A stretch of 15,180 nt of DNA from Magnetococcales bacterium (GTDB taxonomy: Bacteria; Pseudomonadota; Magnetococcia; Magnetococcales; Magnetaquicoccaceae), in NCBI GenBank assembly GCA_015228895.1, contig JADGCR010000032.1:1-15180 (forward strand). The letters run 5' to 3'. Shown here one piece after another: positions 7,226 through 15,100 of this stretch. How positions within the stretch are numbered: position 1 is the stretch's first letter; every line of letters starts with the position of its first letter. Below the pieces are notes generated by a model, which searched no databases, was not told the origin of the DNA, and saw nothing but the letters and a program-made list of their open reading frames with translations. Position numbers and translations under genes: made by a program.

Positions 7226-8596
7226 CTACCGCTCCGGGAGGATCAATTGGCGCATTTTTCGTTTGATTTTGTTCTGCCGGTTGGTGACCAGCAGGATTTG
7301 ATCGTCGGGCAGAATCACCGTGCCGCCATTTGGCAGCAGCAGGTGATGTTTGCGTTTTATGGCGGCGACTATGACTCCTTTTGGTATTCCTGCATCTCTC
7401 AACTCTTTGTTGACCATGGGGGCGTTGCGATCCAGTTTGATCAACAATGCCTCCAGTTTGCCGCCCAGCATGAGTTGCGCCTCGATCACGTCGCAAGGAC
7501 GCAACAGGCTCATGACCTGGCCAACTGCGGTAAGATTGGGATGGACCGCGGCATCGATGCCCATGAATCCTGACAGCCCGATATAACCCTCATTGTCGAA
7601 CATGGTGATCGACCGTCCGGCGCCCAGGCGTCGCGCCAAGACCGAGGACATGAAATTGATCTCCTGGTTGCCGGTCAGGCCGATGTAGGTGGTGACGGGG
7701 TCAATCATCTCTTGCAGAAATGCAGGGTCTGTGACATCCCCATGGAGGATGCGTGTTTTGGAAAGTCGTGCTGCCAACTCCAAACACCGGGTCCGTTGGT
7801 TTTCGATGATGGTGGGATACAGCCCACTGTTTTCCAGTTTTTTCGCCAGATGGAGCGCCATGTGACCCCCGCCACCGATCAGGTAATGGGTCTTTTGCAT
7901 GCGCAGATGGCTTTGTTCCAGACCCATGAACTCAAAAGCGTCGGAGAGTTCATAGCCTTTCAATAAAGGGATGTAGAGTCTGTCTTGTGCCGCGAAGATG
8001 AAATCCCCATCGGGGATAAAGGTTTCGTTGTATCGATCCACCCCCACCACCAGGGTACGATTCTCCCGGTCCTTGTCGATGTCGGACAGCCTTCTGCCGA
8101 TCAGTGGGCTGTTATCCAGCAGGCGAAATCCGGCGATGTGGATCTGGCCATCCAGGAAAGAAGCCACTTCGAAGGCCATGGGGATTTCCAGAAGGTCCAT
8201 GACCAGATTGATCGCGTTGCGCTCCGGGGTCAGCAACATGGCCTGATCGAGATGCGTGCCATTCCAGATGTGGTTGTTGGTGGTGAATTGTTCGTCCCGC
8301 ACCCAGATGGCCGCCCGCGCCTGGGGTGCCAGGGAGTGGAGACCCAGCGCCGTGACGATGTTGTTGGTGTCGGAATTGGTGACCGCCACCACCAGATTGG
8401 CGGTTTTGATGTGCGCCTCATGCAGGAGATCCAGATCCCGCACATCCCCTTGCAGGGCGCGCACATCCACATTGGACAACAATTGCGCGATGGCTTCAGG
8501 GTTTGGATCAACGACATGAATGTCGTGTCCTTCTTCCACCATATATTTGGCCAGAACGACGCCAATCGGGGTCACACCGATAATGGTAACATTCAT
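7226..8596 (-). CDS. trkA: TrkA, cytoplasmic NAD(H)-binding regulator of Trk K+ uptake
   Basis: The product is 456 residues, essentially the length of E. coli TrkA (458). It has the duplicated RCK_N-RCK_C layout: first Rossmann fold about 1-125, first RCK_C about 140-225, second Rossmann fold about 235-360 with GGGGHMA (241-247) and IIEN (263-266), and second RCK_C about 370-450. The first fold has GVTPIG at 7-12 in place of the usual GxGxxG, losing the middle glycine, while Asp30 at the end of strand 2 (HVVD) remains. TrkA gates TrkH according to bound nucleotide. A GGAGG lies about 12 bases before the ATG, a longish spacing. The upstream 150 bases hold promoter and operator-like elements. 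It is the first gene of the trkA-trkH operon. Confidence 0.95.
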   Translation of the reverse strand: MNVTIIGVTPIGVVLAKYMVEEGHDIHVVDPNPEAIAQLLSNVDVRALQGDVRDLDLLHEAHIKTANLVVAVTNSDTNNIVTALGLHSLAPQARAAIWVRDEQFTTNNHIWNGTHLDQAMLLTPERNAINLVMDLLEIPMAFEVASFLDGQIHIAGFRLLDNSPLIGRRLSDIDKDRENRTLVVGVDRYNETFIPDGDFIFAAQDRLYIPLLKGYELSDAFEFMGLEQSHLRMQKTHYLIGGGGHMALHLAKKLENSGLYPTIIENQRTRCLELAARLSKTRILHGDVTDPAFLQEMIDPVTTYIGLTGNQEINFMSSVLARRLGAGRSITMFDNEGYIGLSGFMGIDAAVHPNLTAVGQVMSLLRPCDVIEAQLMLGGKLEALLIKLDRNAPMVNKELRDAGIPKGVIVAAIKRKHHLLLPNGGTVILPDDQILLVTNRQNKIKRKMRQLILPER

Positions 8597-8646
8597 TATT
8601 TTTACTTGCCTCCAGTAGATTTATTTTTTTAGCTTTCATTGTTCAA

Positions 8647-8687
8647 AGAATACAAATTTATCAAAATTGATATCAATTTAGTGTCAA
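8647..8687 (-). promoter_or_regulatory. Candidate promoter(s) of trkA-trkH
   Basis: On the minus strand, TTGACA (8682-8687) is a perfect -35, but 17 bases on the -10 is only TTGATA (8659-8664). A second pairing is TTGATA (8671-8676) with TATTCT (8647-8652) and an 18-base spacer, which has the better balance. Either gives a leader of about 45-55 bases. The overlapping palindrome at 8664-8679 would fall in the spacer of the first or over the -35 of the second. Confidence 0.5.
8664..8679. promoter_or_regulatory. 16-bp perfect palindrome in the trkA promoter
   Basis: AAATTGATATCAATTT is its own reverse complement. It sits across candidate -35/spacer sequence of the trkA promoter, a typical repressor position. 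Overlapping it at 8660-8671 is ATCAA-AA-TTGAT, the element shared with the region upstream of the kdpD-like gene. AT-rich sequence makes short palindromes easy, but 16 exact bases is long. Confidence 0.5.
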
Positions 8688-8697
8688 ATATCGATGG

Positions 8698-8730
8698 ATT
8701 TCATCAGGATTTTATCAAGATTTCACATGA
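8698..8730 (-). promoter_or_regulatory. Three phased 11-bp direct repeats upstream of trkA promoter (possible OmpR-class regulator site)
   Basis: On the plus strand the units are ATTTCATCAGG (8698-8708), ATTTTATCAAG (8709-8719) and the weaker ATTTCACATGA (8720-8730). The first two agree at 9 of 11 positions. On the minus strand they read as units ending in GAAAT/AAAAT. They lie immediately upstream of the TTGACA, where OmpR/PhoB-class activators bind tandem sites about 11 bp apart. KdpE binding is inferred. Confidence 0.45.
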
Positions 8731-8997
8731 TAAAAATTATATTTACAGGTAAGATCGTATAATTATGCGGGCCATACCCCACCCACAACAGGATTGATGT
8801 CCATCGAGCAAGCAACTGAGCGGCATATGCAGAAATTTTGTCGTTCGACGCTCGTTTTCTTGCCAAGACAGGATTTTACGCCAGTGATATCAAGGAATCA
8901 TGATGATGGAGCTGGAATGACTGAGTGCAATTGCGGTCATCGGACGCTGCCTATGCCGAGCCGGTTCCGGTTGCAAAAGCAATGCATCCATCCCGCA

Positions 8998-10374
8998 TCA
9001 TCTGGAAACACCACAAGCAAGACCCTTCAGAGGCAAGGCGACCCGCACGCAAAAGCCCTTCAATGGATCGGATGCCGTCAGTTCGAGTTCTCCCCCATAA
9101 TGATCGACGATCTCCTTGACCACGGCCAGACCGATTCCCTGTCCCTGCATGGTCTCATCCACCCGTCCCCCCCTTTGCAGGATGGACGCATGGTGTTCGG
9201 GAGCGCATCCCGGACCATCATCCTCGACCATCAAATGCAACGCCCCGTCGCACCACACGGTCAAGCGCCACCGACCGGTCGCCCACTTGCAGGCGTTGTC
9301 CAGCAGATTGCCGGCCAATTCCAGCAGATCCTCCCGGTCCACGATGGCGGACAGGCCCGCGGGAACGCGAATCTCCGAACGCAACGGACGCTCCTGGTGT
9401 ACCCGACCCATCACCTCCACCAACGCCAGCAACGCATCGGTGATGTCGATCCGCACGGCGGAAGCCTCCGCACCCGCCATGCGGACCTTTTTCAACTCCC
9501 TGCCCGTCAGGGCGCGAATCCCATGAATCTGCCTGACCATCTTCCCCCGCAGTTCCGGATGCCCCGCCAACTCCTGGCTGTCCACCAATTGCAGCAGAAC
9601 CGTCAAAGGGGTCTTGATGGCGTGGGCCATGTTGCCGGTGGCATGTCGGGATTGCTCCAGACGCCGGGATAAAACCGCCAGCAACCGGTTGATCGCGATG
9701 ACAAAAGGAACGACCTCCCGCGGCACCACCTCCACCGACAGACCGTCCACCTCGCCCATCTCCAGACGACGCACCTCCTCCTTGGCCCGATCCAACGGCC
9801 GCAGGGCCTGTTTGACCATGTATCGCTGCAACAGCAACAACAGGACGATCGCCGCAAAGGAGACAACCCCGTACCAGATCTGCAAGACGAACACCCCCTG
9901 ATTGAGAATCGTCATATCCTCGGCCACCGTGATGGTGACATGCTTTCTCTGCTTGTAATAGCTGCGGGTGAAGGACAACAGACTCCCCTCCCCCGGACCG
10001 GCGACTATGACCAGAACGCCTTGGGCGAAAATTCCCTGGGGAACCTCCAATTCCCCATCCCACAAGGAGCGGGAACGCAACACCCGGTTTTGCGACCGGA
10101 TCAGGTAATAGTGTCCGGACAACGGACGGGTATAGAGGGTATCGACGCGGGCGGGATTCAACACCGGACCCTCCGCCTGCGCCAGATCCAGATTGGCCAG
10201 CAGATTTTCGGCGTCGTGGGCCAGACGGGAGGCCATGTACTCCTGGGTGACATGCCGGATGATGTAACTCACGATCAGCCACTGACCCACCAGCACCAGA
10301 ATCAAGGCCAGGGTCAGACCGAAGGCCAGACGCTTCTGCAAGGAGGGATGAGGGGACCGCTGATCCTCAGCCAA
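8998..10374 (-). CDS. Sensor histidine kinase (PhoQ/QseC-like layout) of a two-component pair
   Basis: The product is 458 residues. A membrane helix at about 17-38 and another at about 163-184 flank a periplasmic sensor of about 120 residues. A HAMP-like linker (185-240) leads to the phospho-acceptor His251 in GNMAHAIKTPLTVL, a variant H-box with HAIKTP in place of HELRTP, as seen in PhoQ-like kinases. The ATPase domain has NLLDNACKWA (356-365), EDDGPGCAP (384-392) and GQGIGLAVVKEI (411-422). The start is a TTG at 10374 with AGGGA about 9 bases upstream. It overlaps the regulator's stop by 8 bases, so it is translationally coupled. The signal is unknown; the PhoQ-like resemblance does not prove Mg2+ or peptide sensing. 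Confidence 0.92.
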   Translation of the reverse strand: MAEDQRSPHPSLQKRLAFGLTLALILVLVGQWLIVSYIIRHVTQEYMASRLAHDAENLLANLDLAQAEGPVLNPARVDTLYTRPLSGHYYLIRSQNRVLRSRSLWDGELEVPQGIFAQGVLVIVAGPGEGSLLSFTRSYYKQRKHVTITVAEDMTILNQGVFVLQIWYGVVSFAAIVLLLLLQRYMVKQALRPLDRAKEEVRRLEMGEVDGLSVEVVPREVVPFVIAINRLLAVLSRRLEQSRHATGNMAHAIKTPLTVLLQLVDSQELAGHPELRGKMVRQIHGIRALTGRELKKVRMAGAEASAVRIDITDALLALVEVMGRVHQERPLRSEIRVPAGLSAIVDREDLLELAGNLLDNACKWATGRWRLTVWCDGALHLMVEDDGPGCAPEHHASILQRGGRVDETMQGQGIGLAVVKEIVDHYGGELELTASDPLKGFCVRVALPLKGLACGVSR

Positions 10375-11026
10375 GGAAAAGATATCCCTGTCCCCTGCGG
10401 GTCGCGATGCGCTCGTGACCGAGAATGTCCCGCAAACGTTTGATATAGACCTCGATCACATTGCTGTCCTTGTCCTCGTCGTATTCATAGACATGCTCGG
10501 TCAAACGGCTTTTGGAAAGCACCTGATTGGGATGCAGCATGAAATAACGCAACAATCGAAACTCCGTGCCGGTCAACGTCCTGCTCTCCCCGGAGGAGAG
10601 CGTGACCCTTTGTCCGGTTTCGTCCAGGGCGATGCCGTCCACCTGGAGCGCCCCCAATGGACGATCGGTGCTGCGCCGCACCAAAGCGTTCAGACGGGCG
10701 ATCAACTCCTGGGTGTGAAACGGCTTGCCCTGATAATCGTCCGCGCCGGCCTTGAAGCCGTCCACCCGCTCGTGCCAGGCGTCCCACGCGGTCAGAATCA
10801 AGACCGGAACGTTGTTTCCCCTGCCGCGCCAGTGACGCAGCACTTCCAGACCATGGCGTTCCGGCAGACCCAGATCCAGCACCACCACGTCATACGGTTC
10901 CACATCCCCCATGTACTCCGCGTCCACGCCGTTGCGCACCACATCCACGGCGAATCCCGCCCGCCCCAGATCCTCCCGCAACCGGGCCGCGAGTTCCCCA
11001 TCGTCTTCCACCAGCAGCAAGCGCAC
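10367..11026 (-). CDS. OmpR-family response regulator (PhoP/QseB-like)
   Basis: The product is 219 residues. The receiver has LLLVEDD (3-9), phospho-acceptor Asp51 in VVVLDLGLPERHG, Thr79 and Lys101 in GKPFH. The winged helix covers about 125-218 with LTGTEFRLLRYFMLHPNQVLS and the C-terminal IATRRGQGYLF. The start is a GTG at 11026 with GGAGG (11035-11039 on the plus strand) 8 bases away. The gene lies 3 bases after the PepSY-like gene and overlaps the kinase gene by 8. It probably controls its own operon, including the cytochrome and PepSY genes (inferred). Confidence 0.93.
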   Translation of the reverse strand: MRLLLVEDDGELAARLREDLGRAGFAVDVVRNGVDAEYMGDVEPYDVVVLDLGLPERHGLEVLRHWRGRGNNVPVLILTAWDAWHERVDGFKAGADDYQGKPFHTQELIARLNALVRRSTDRPLGALQVDGIALDETGQRVTLSSGESRTLTGTEFRLLRYFMLHPNQVLSKSRLTEHVYEYDEDKDSNVIEVYIKRLRDILGHERIATRRGQGYLFLG

Positions 11027-11029
11027 CGT

Positions 11030-11335
11030 TCAATCCTCCCGTTTCTCGCGCAACAGTTTGCCGGTTCTGGCGTCGAACTCCAACTCCACGACCCGCCCCT
11101 GTCCATTCACCAACTCGATCTCGTAAAGGAACAGACCGTTTTTCCTTTCCAGCTCGACTTCCAGAAGACGACCCTCCAGCCGCTTCCCATGACTCCGCAG
11201 AATGGACTCCAGGGAGCGAATCTCCCCGGACCGCACCAGTCGGCGCGCCCTTTCGTGATCCTCGTCGTCTGCGAGCCCGATCATCGGCATGGCGCACCAC
11301 GCGACGAGACCCATCATCGGAAGCAGACCGTTCAC
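11030..11335 (-). CDS. Small exported PepSY-domain-like protein
   Basis: The product is 101 residues from a GTG at 11335 that overlaps the upstream cytochrome stop (GTGA), with GGAG 11 bases before it. The open frame extends further up to 11437, but that part lies antiparallel to nothing useful and overlaps the cytochrome gene, so the short start is preferred. An in-frame ATG at 11317 is also possible. Residues 1-22 are hydrophobic, ending in IGLA, and look like a signal peptide. The mature part has ARRLVRSGEIRSLESIL, then a strand-rich end (GLFLYEIELVNGQGRVVELEFDARTGKLL, in two pieces at about 67-82 and 83-95), as in small PepSY proteins. Such proteins often sit next to cytochrome b561 and PhoPQ-like genes. 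The likely place is the periplasm; the ligand is unknown. Confidence 0.82.
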   Translation of the reverse strand: MNGLLPMMGLVAWCAMPMIGLADDEDHERARRLVRSGEIRSLESILRSHGKRLEGRLLEVELERKNGLFLYEIELVNGQGRVVELEFDARTGKLLREKRED

Positions 11336-11922
11336 CGTGGATTCCGCTCCCATACCCGGAGCATCGCCCGCAGACCGCCATGACCCGCCAGTTGATGCAG
11401 CACGACCATGATCCCGTGGACCAGAAGATAGCCCCACATCAGAGCGCCCATCACCTCATGGGCCTCCTTGATCCCGCGCGCCCAGCCGGACATCTCCCCA
11501 TTTTCCTCCATGGCCACAAACAAAATCAAGCCACTCACCCCCAACAGGGTGGCGACCGACAGACCGAGTCCCTGGACCGCGCTGGCCAAAGGGCTGATCC
11601 GCTCCCCGCTGTCCGGCAAACGGAACCGGGCGGCATGATCCAGATAGCGCCTGATATCCTCTTTGATGGCAAGACGGCGCGACGGAGAGAACCAGGGAAA
11701 CAACAAGGCGAATGAGATGTTGCCGGCCCGCAACAGACACCAGATCCAATGCGCCACCAGCAATCCGAGCAGCGCCTGCCCCCAGATCTCGTGCATCCCA
11801 TACCATGTGTCCCCCTGGCGTCCCGGTTTCGGATGCACCATGACCAGGGAATTGACCAGTTGCACCACGAGGCCGGACGCGATCAGCAGGTGCAGCAGAC
11901 GGGTAAAACGGTCGTAAAGCAT
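11332..11922 (-). CDS. Cytochrome b561-family membrane protein (b-type haem)
   Basis: The product is 196 residues from the ATG at 11922, with AAGGAG (11931-11936 on the plus strand) 8 bases upstream. The frame is open to 12033, but the extra residues look unlike the family. There are four membrane helices: about 8-28, 42-65, 114-137 and 155-178. Histidines at 11, 44, 58, 155, 169 and 176 are candidate haem ligands, positioned as in Ni/Fe-hydrogenase-type cytochrome b subunits and cytochrome b561 proteins. Its likely role is to carry electrons across the inner membrane; partners are unknown. It is the first gene of the operon with the PepSY-like protein, regulator and kinase. Confidence 0.87.
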   Translation of the reverse strand: MLYDRFTRLLHLLIASGLVVQLVNSLVMVHPKPGRQGDTWYGMHEIWGQALLGLLVAHWIWCLLRAGNISFALLFPWFSPSRRLAIKEDIRRYLDHAARFRLPDSGERISPLASAVQGLGLSVATLLGVSGLILFVAMEENGEMSGWARGIKEAHEVMGALMWGYLLVHGIMVVLHQLAGHGGLRAMLRVWERNPR

Positions 11923-11992
11923 GCAGGACTCTCCTTGCACAAAACAGGGTTGCGTGACGGAAAAACGGTTTGACGGGTGATTCATGGAGAGG

Positions 11993-12001
11993 AGTGTACC
12001 A
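11993..12001 (-). promoter_or_regulatory. Candidate extended -10 promoter of the cytochrome b561 operon
   Basis: On the minus strand the sequence is TGG-TACACT, an extended -10 (TGN plus a hexamer with 4 of 6 consensus bases). No good -35 is evident, as is common for extended -10 promoters. The leader would be about 60 bases. Confidence 0.4.
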
Positions 12002-12056
12002 GGGCAAGGTGAATTGAAGCTGAAAAAAAACACCCGATCGATTCATGGGCGCACGG

Positions 12057-12086
12057 TTGACGAATCCATCGGCAATTTGTTAGCCT
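12057..12086 (+). promoter_or_regulatory. Candidate gltB promoter
   Basis: TTGACG (12057-12062) is 5 of 6 to the -35 consensus. TAGCCT (12081-12086), 18 bases on, is a weak -10. The leader to the ATG would be about 60 bases. Confidence 0.4.
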
Positions 12087-12092
12087 GTATCC

Positions 12093-12108
12093 GGATTCTC
12101 GCGAATCC
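12093..12108. repeat. Inverted repeat in the gltB leader
   Basis: GGATTC (12093-12098) and GAATCC (12103-12108) flank TCGC. A further GAATCC stands at 12062-12067. The repeat lies near the predicted transcription start of gltB and could be an operator. Evidence is symmetry only. Confidence 0.35.
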
Positions 12109-12152
12109 ACTGTCTCGAACCGAAAAGTGTCTGAATTTTTCAAGGAATCACT

Positions 12153-15100
12153 ATGTCCAAGTACGGTCTGCCCGAGAAACAGGGGCTGTACGATCCCAGA
12201 CTGGAACACGACGCCTGTGGCGTCGGCTTCGTCGCCAGGATCAACGGCAAAAAAACCCACGACGTGGTCCGCATGGGACTCAATGTCCTGGTCAATCTGA
12301 CCCATCGGGGGGCGGCGGGGGCCGATCCTTTGACCGGAGACGGGGCAGGCATCATGATCCAGTTGCCGGACGCCTTCCTGCGGGCGCAAACGGAAAAACT
12401 CTCCATCCGGCTGCCCCCCGTCGGGGATTACGGCGTGGGCATGATCTTCTTGCCCAAGGACAAGGATCTCATGAACTCCTGTCTGCGGCTGGTGGAACAG
12501 ATGACCGCCGAGGAGGGACAGCTCTTTCTGGGGTGGCGCAACGTCCCGGTCAGCCGGCAGGCCCGCATCGGCTATACCGCCAAAGGGGCGGAACCGGTCA
12601 TCCGCCAGGCCTTCATCGGAGCGCGCAACCGGCCGGAAGACGCCGACCCCATGTGGCTGGAACGGAAACTCTACATCATTCGCCGCCGGGTGGAAAACGC
12701 GGTGCTGGGCTATGGACAGGAGGAGATCAAATCCTTCTACATCTCCAGCTTCTCCAGTCGCACCCTGGTCTACAAGGGGATGTTCCTGGCGGAACAGGTG
12801 CGCGCCTACTATCCCGACCTGTCGGATCAGACCCTGGTGTCGGCCTTCGCCATGGTCCATCAGCGCTACTCCACCAACACCTTTCCCACCTGGGGACTGG
12901 CCCATCCGTTCCGCATGATCAGCCACAACGGGGAGATCAACACCCTGCGGGGCAACATCAACTGGATGCGCGCCCGGGAGGCCGCCCTCTCCTCGGAACT
13001 GTTCGGCGAGGACATCAAAAAGCTCTTTCCCATTGTTCCGGAAGGTCTTTCCGACTCCGCCAGTTTCGACCGCGCCCTGGAATTCCTGGTCATCAGCGGC
13101 CGCTCCCTGCCCCACGCCATGATGATGCTGATTCCGGAAGCCTGGGAAAACCATCAGCACATGGACGACAACCGCAAGGCGTTCTACCAGTATCACGGCG
13201 CCCTGATGGAACCCTGGGACGGACCCGCCGCCGTGGCCTTCACCGATGGCCGCTACATCGGGGCCACCCTGGACCGCAACGGCCTGCGCCCGGCCCGCTA
13301 TCAGGTCACCAGGGGGGGGCTGTGCGTCATGGCCTCCGAAGCCGGCACCATCCACTTCCCCCCGGAAGAGGAGGTCAAACTGGGACGACTGCAACCCGGT
13401 CGCATGTTCGTCATCGACCTGGAGGAAGGACGCATCATCGACGACGCGGAAATCAAGGAGTCCATGGTGACGCGTCAACCCTACCGCCAGTGGCTGCAGG
13501 AGCACCTCAAGACCCTGGATCAACTCCCGGAAGGGGCGCCCTCCCCCGAAGATCCCCAGTCCCTGCGCCTGCGGCAGCGGATTTTCGGTTACACCGAAGA
13601 GGATCTCTCCATCATCCTGGCCCCCATGGGACAGGATGGACAGGAACCCGTGGGCTCCATGGGCAACGACGCGGCCTTGCCGGTCCTCTCCGACCGCGCG
13701 GTGTTGTTGTTCAATTATTTCAAGCAGCTGTTCGCCCAGGTGACCAATCCCGCCATCGATCCCATCCGGGAAGAACTGGTGATGAGCCTCTTCACCCAGT
13801 TGGGTCCGGTGGGCAACATCCTGGAAGAGACCCCCCAGCATGTGGCCCGCATCTGGCTCTCCCAACCGATCCTGAGCAACGCGGAGCTGGAAAAGATCCG
13901 CGGCACCAACAGCAACGGCCTCAAGGCCCGCACCCTCTCCACCCTGTTCAACGTGGCCGAGGGACCGGACGGGATGAAAAACGCCCTCTCCCGACTCTTT
14001 CAGGAGATCTCCAACGCCGTGGACGAGGGGGTGAGCCTGCTGATCCTCAGCGACCGGGGCGTGGGACCGCAACAGGCCGCCATCCCTTCCCTGCTGGCGG
14101 TCTCCTCCGTGCATCACCACCTGATCCGTTCCGGCACACGGGGGGCGGCCAGCATCATCATGGAGACCGGCGAGGCGCGGGAAGTGACCCACTTCGCCCT
14201 GCTGGTGGGTTACGGCGCGGGGGCGGTCAACCCCTATCTGGCTTTCGAATCCCTGGCCGACCTGGTGGGTCGCGGCCTGCTTCCGGAGACCCTGACGGTC
14301 AAGGAGGCGCTGTACAACTATGTCAAGGCCCTGGGCAAGGGGATGCTGAAGATCTTCTCCAAGATGGGCATCTCCACCCTGCGCAGCTACTGCGGCGCGC
14401 AGATTTTCGAGGCCGTGGGACTCAACCGGCGGTTTCTGGAACGCTATTTCACCGGAACCTTCTCCCGCCTGGACGGGGTCGGCCTGCACGACATCGCCAG
14501 GGAGACCCTGACCCGTCACAAACGGGCCTTTTCCGGCAATGTGGTCTTTCTGGACGACCTGGAGATCGGCGGGGACTACAAGTTCCGTCATGACGGCGAG
14601 CGTCACATGTGGACCCCGGAGACCATCTCCAAGTTGCAGCAATCCACCCACAACGACGATTACAAGCTTTACAAGGAGTTCGCCAGACTCATCAATCAAC
14701 AGGACCGGGCACACTGCACCCTGCGGGGACTGTTCCACCTCAAGGAGGCGGAAGAACCCCTGGCCATCAGCGAAGTGGAACCCGCCTCGGCCATCGTCAG
14801 GCGTTTCGTGACCGGCGCCATGTCCTTCGGCTCCATCTCCAAGGAGGCCCACGAAACCCTGGCCATCGCCATGAATCGCCTGGGGGGACGCTCCAATACC
14901 GGCGAGGGGGGGGAAGATCCGGAACGCTTCAAACCCCGTCCCAACGGGGATCTGGCCCGCAGCGCGATCAAGCAGGTCGCGGCGGGACGGTTCGGGGTCT
15001 CCAGCCACTACCTGGCCAACTCCGACGAGATGCAGATCAAGATCAGCCAGGGGGCCAAGCCCGGTGAAGGGGGACAACTCCCCGGCCACAAGGTGACCGA

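Larger units (their letters stand above)
8597..8997. other. 400-base intergenic region between trkA and the histidine kinase gene
   Basis: The first 170 bases are AT-rich and hold the trkA promoter elements. The part from about 8765 to 8997 has ordinary composition and no recognisable gene. On the plus strand a perfect TATAAT lies at 8758-8763, but it lacks a matching -35. An open frame from about 8794 runs into sequence antisense to the histidine kinase, with no convincing Shine-Dalgarno. No clear terminator for the kinase operon is visible; there is only a tiny TTGC-AAAA-GCAA hairpin near 8971. Confidence 0.5.

Noticed and set aside
5780..7573. Open frame of 597 codons on the plus strand across trkH and trkA
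   Set aside because: It is antisense to two well-supported genes, is rich in His/Gln/Gly and has no recognisable domain or Shine-Dalgarno.
8794..9672. Plus-strand frame of 292 codons starting in the intergenic region
   Set aside because: Most of it is antisense to the histidine kinase. The first 67 codons show no family features and the AGGA before the ATG at 8797 is too close.
11923..12033. N-terminal extension of the cytochrome b561 gene
   Set aside because: The extra residues are unlike the family, and an AAGGAG at proper spacing marks the ATG at 11922.
12165..14593. A long frame shifted within gltB on the plus strand
   Set aside because: The gltB frame from 12153 carries all the motifs and is uninterrupted; the shifted frame is a shadow.
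11982..15089. Open frame of 1035 codons on the minus strand opposite gltB
   Set aside because: It lies antisense to a gene with clear family motifs in every domain. Its translation is low-complexity (Gly, His, Gln rich) without motifs. Long antisense frames are expected opposite GC-rich codons.
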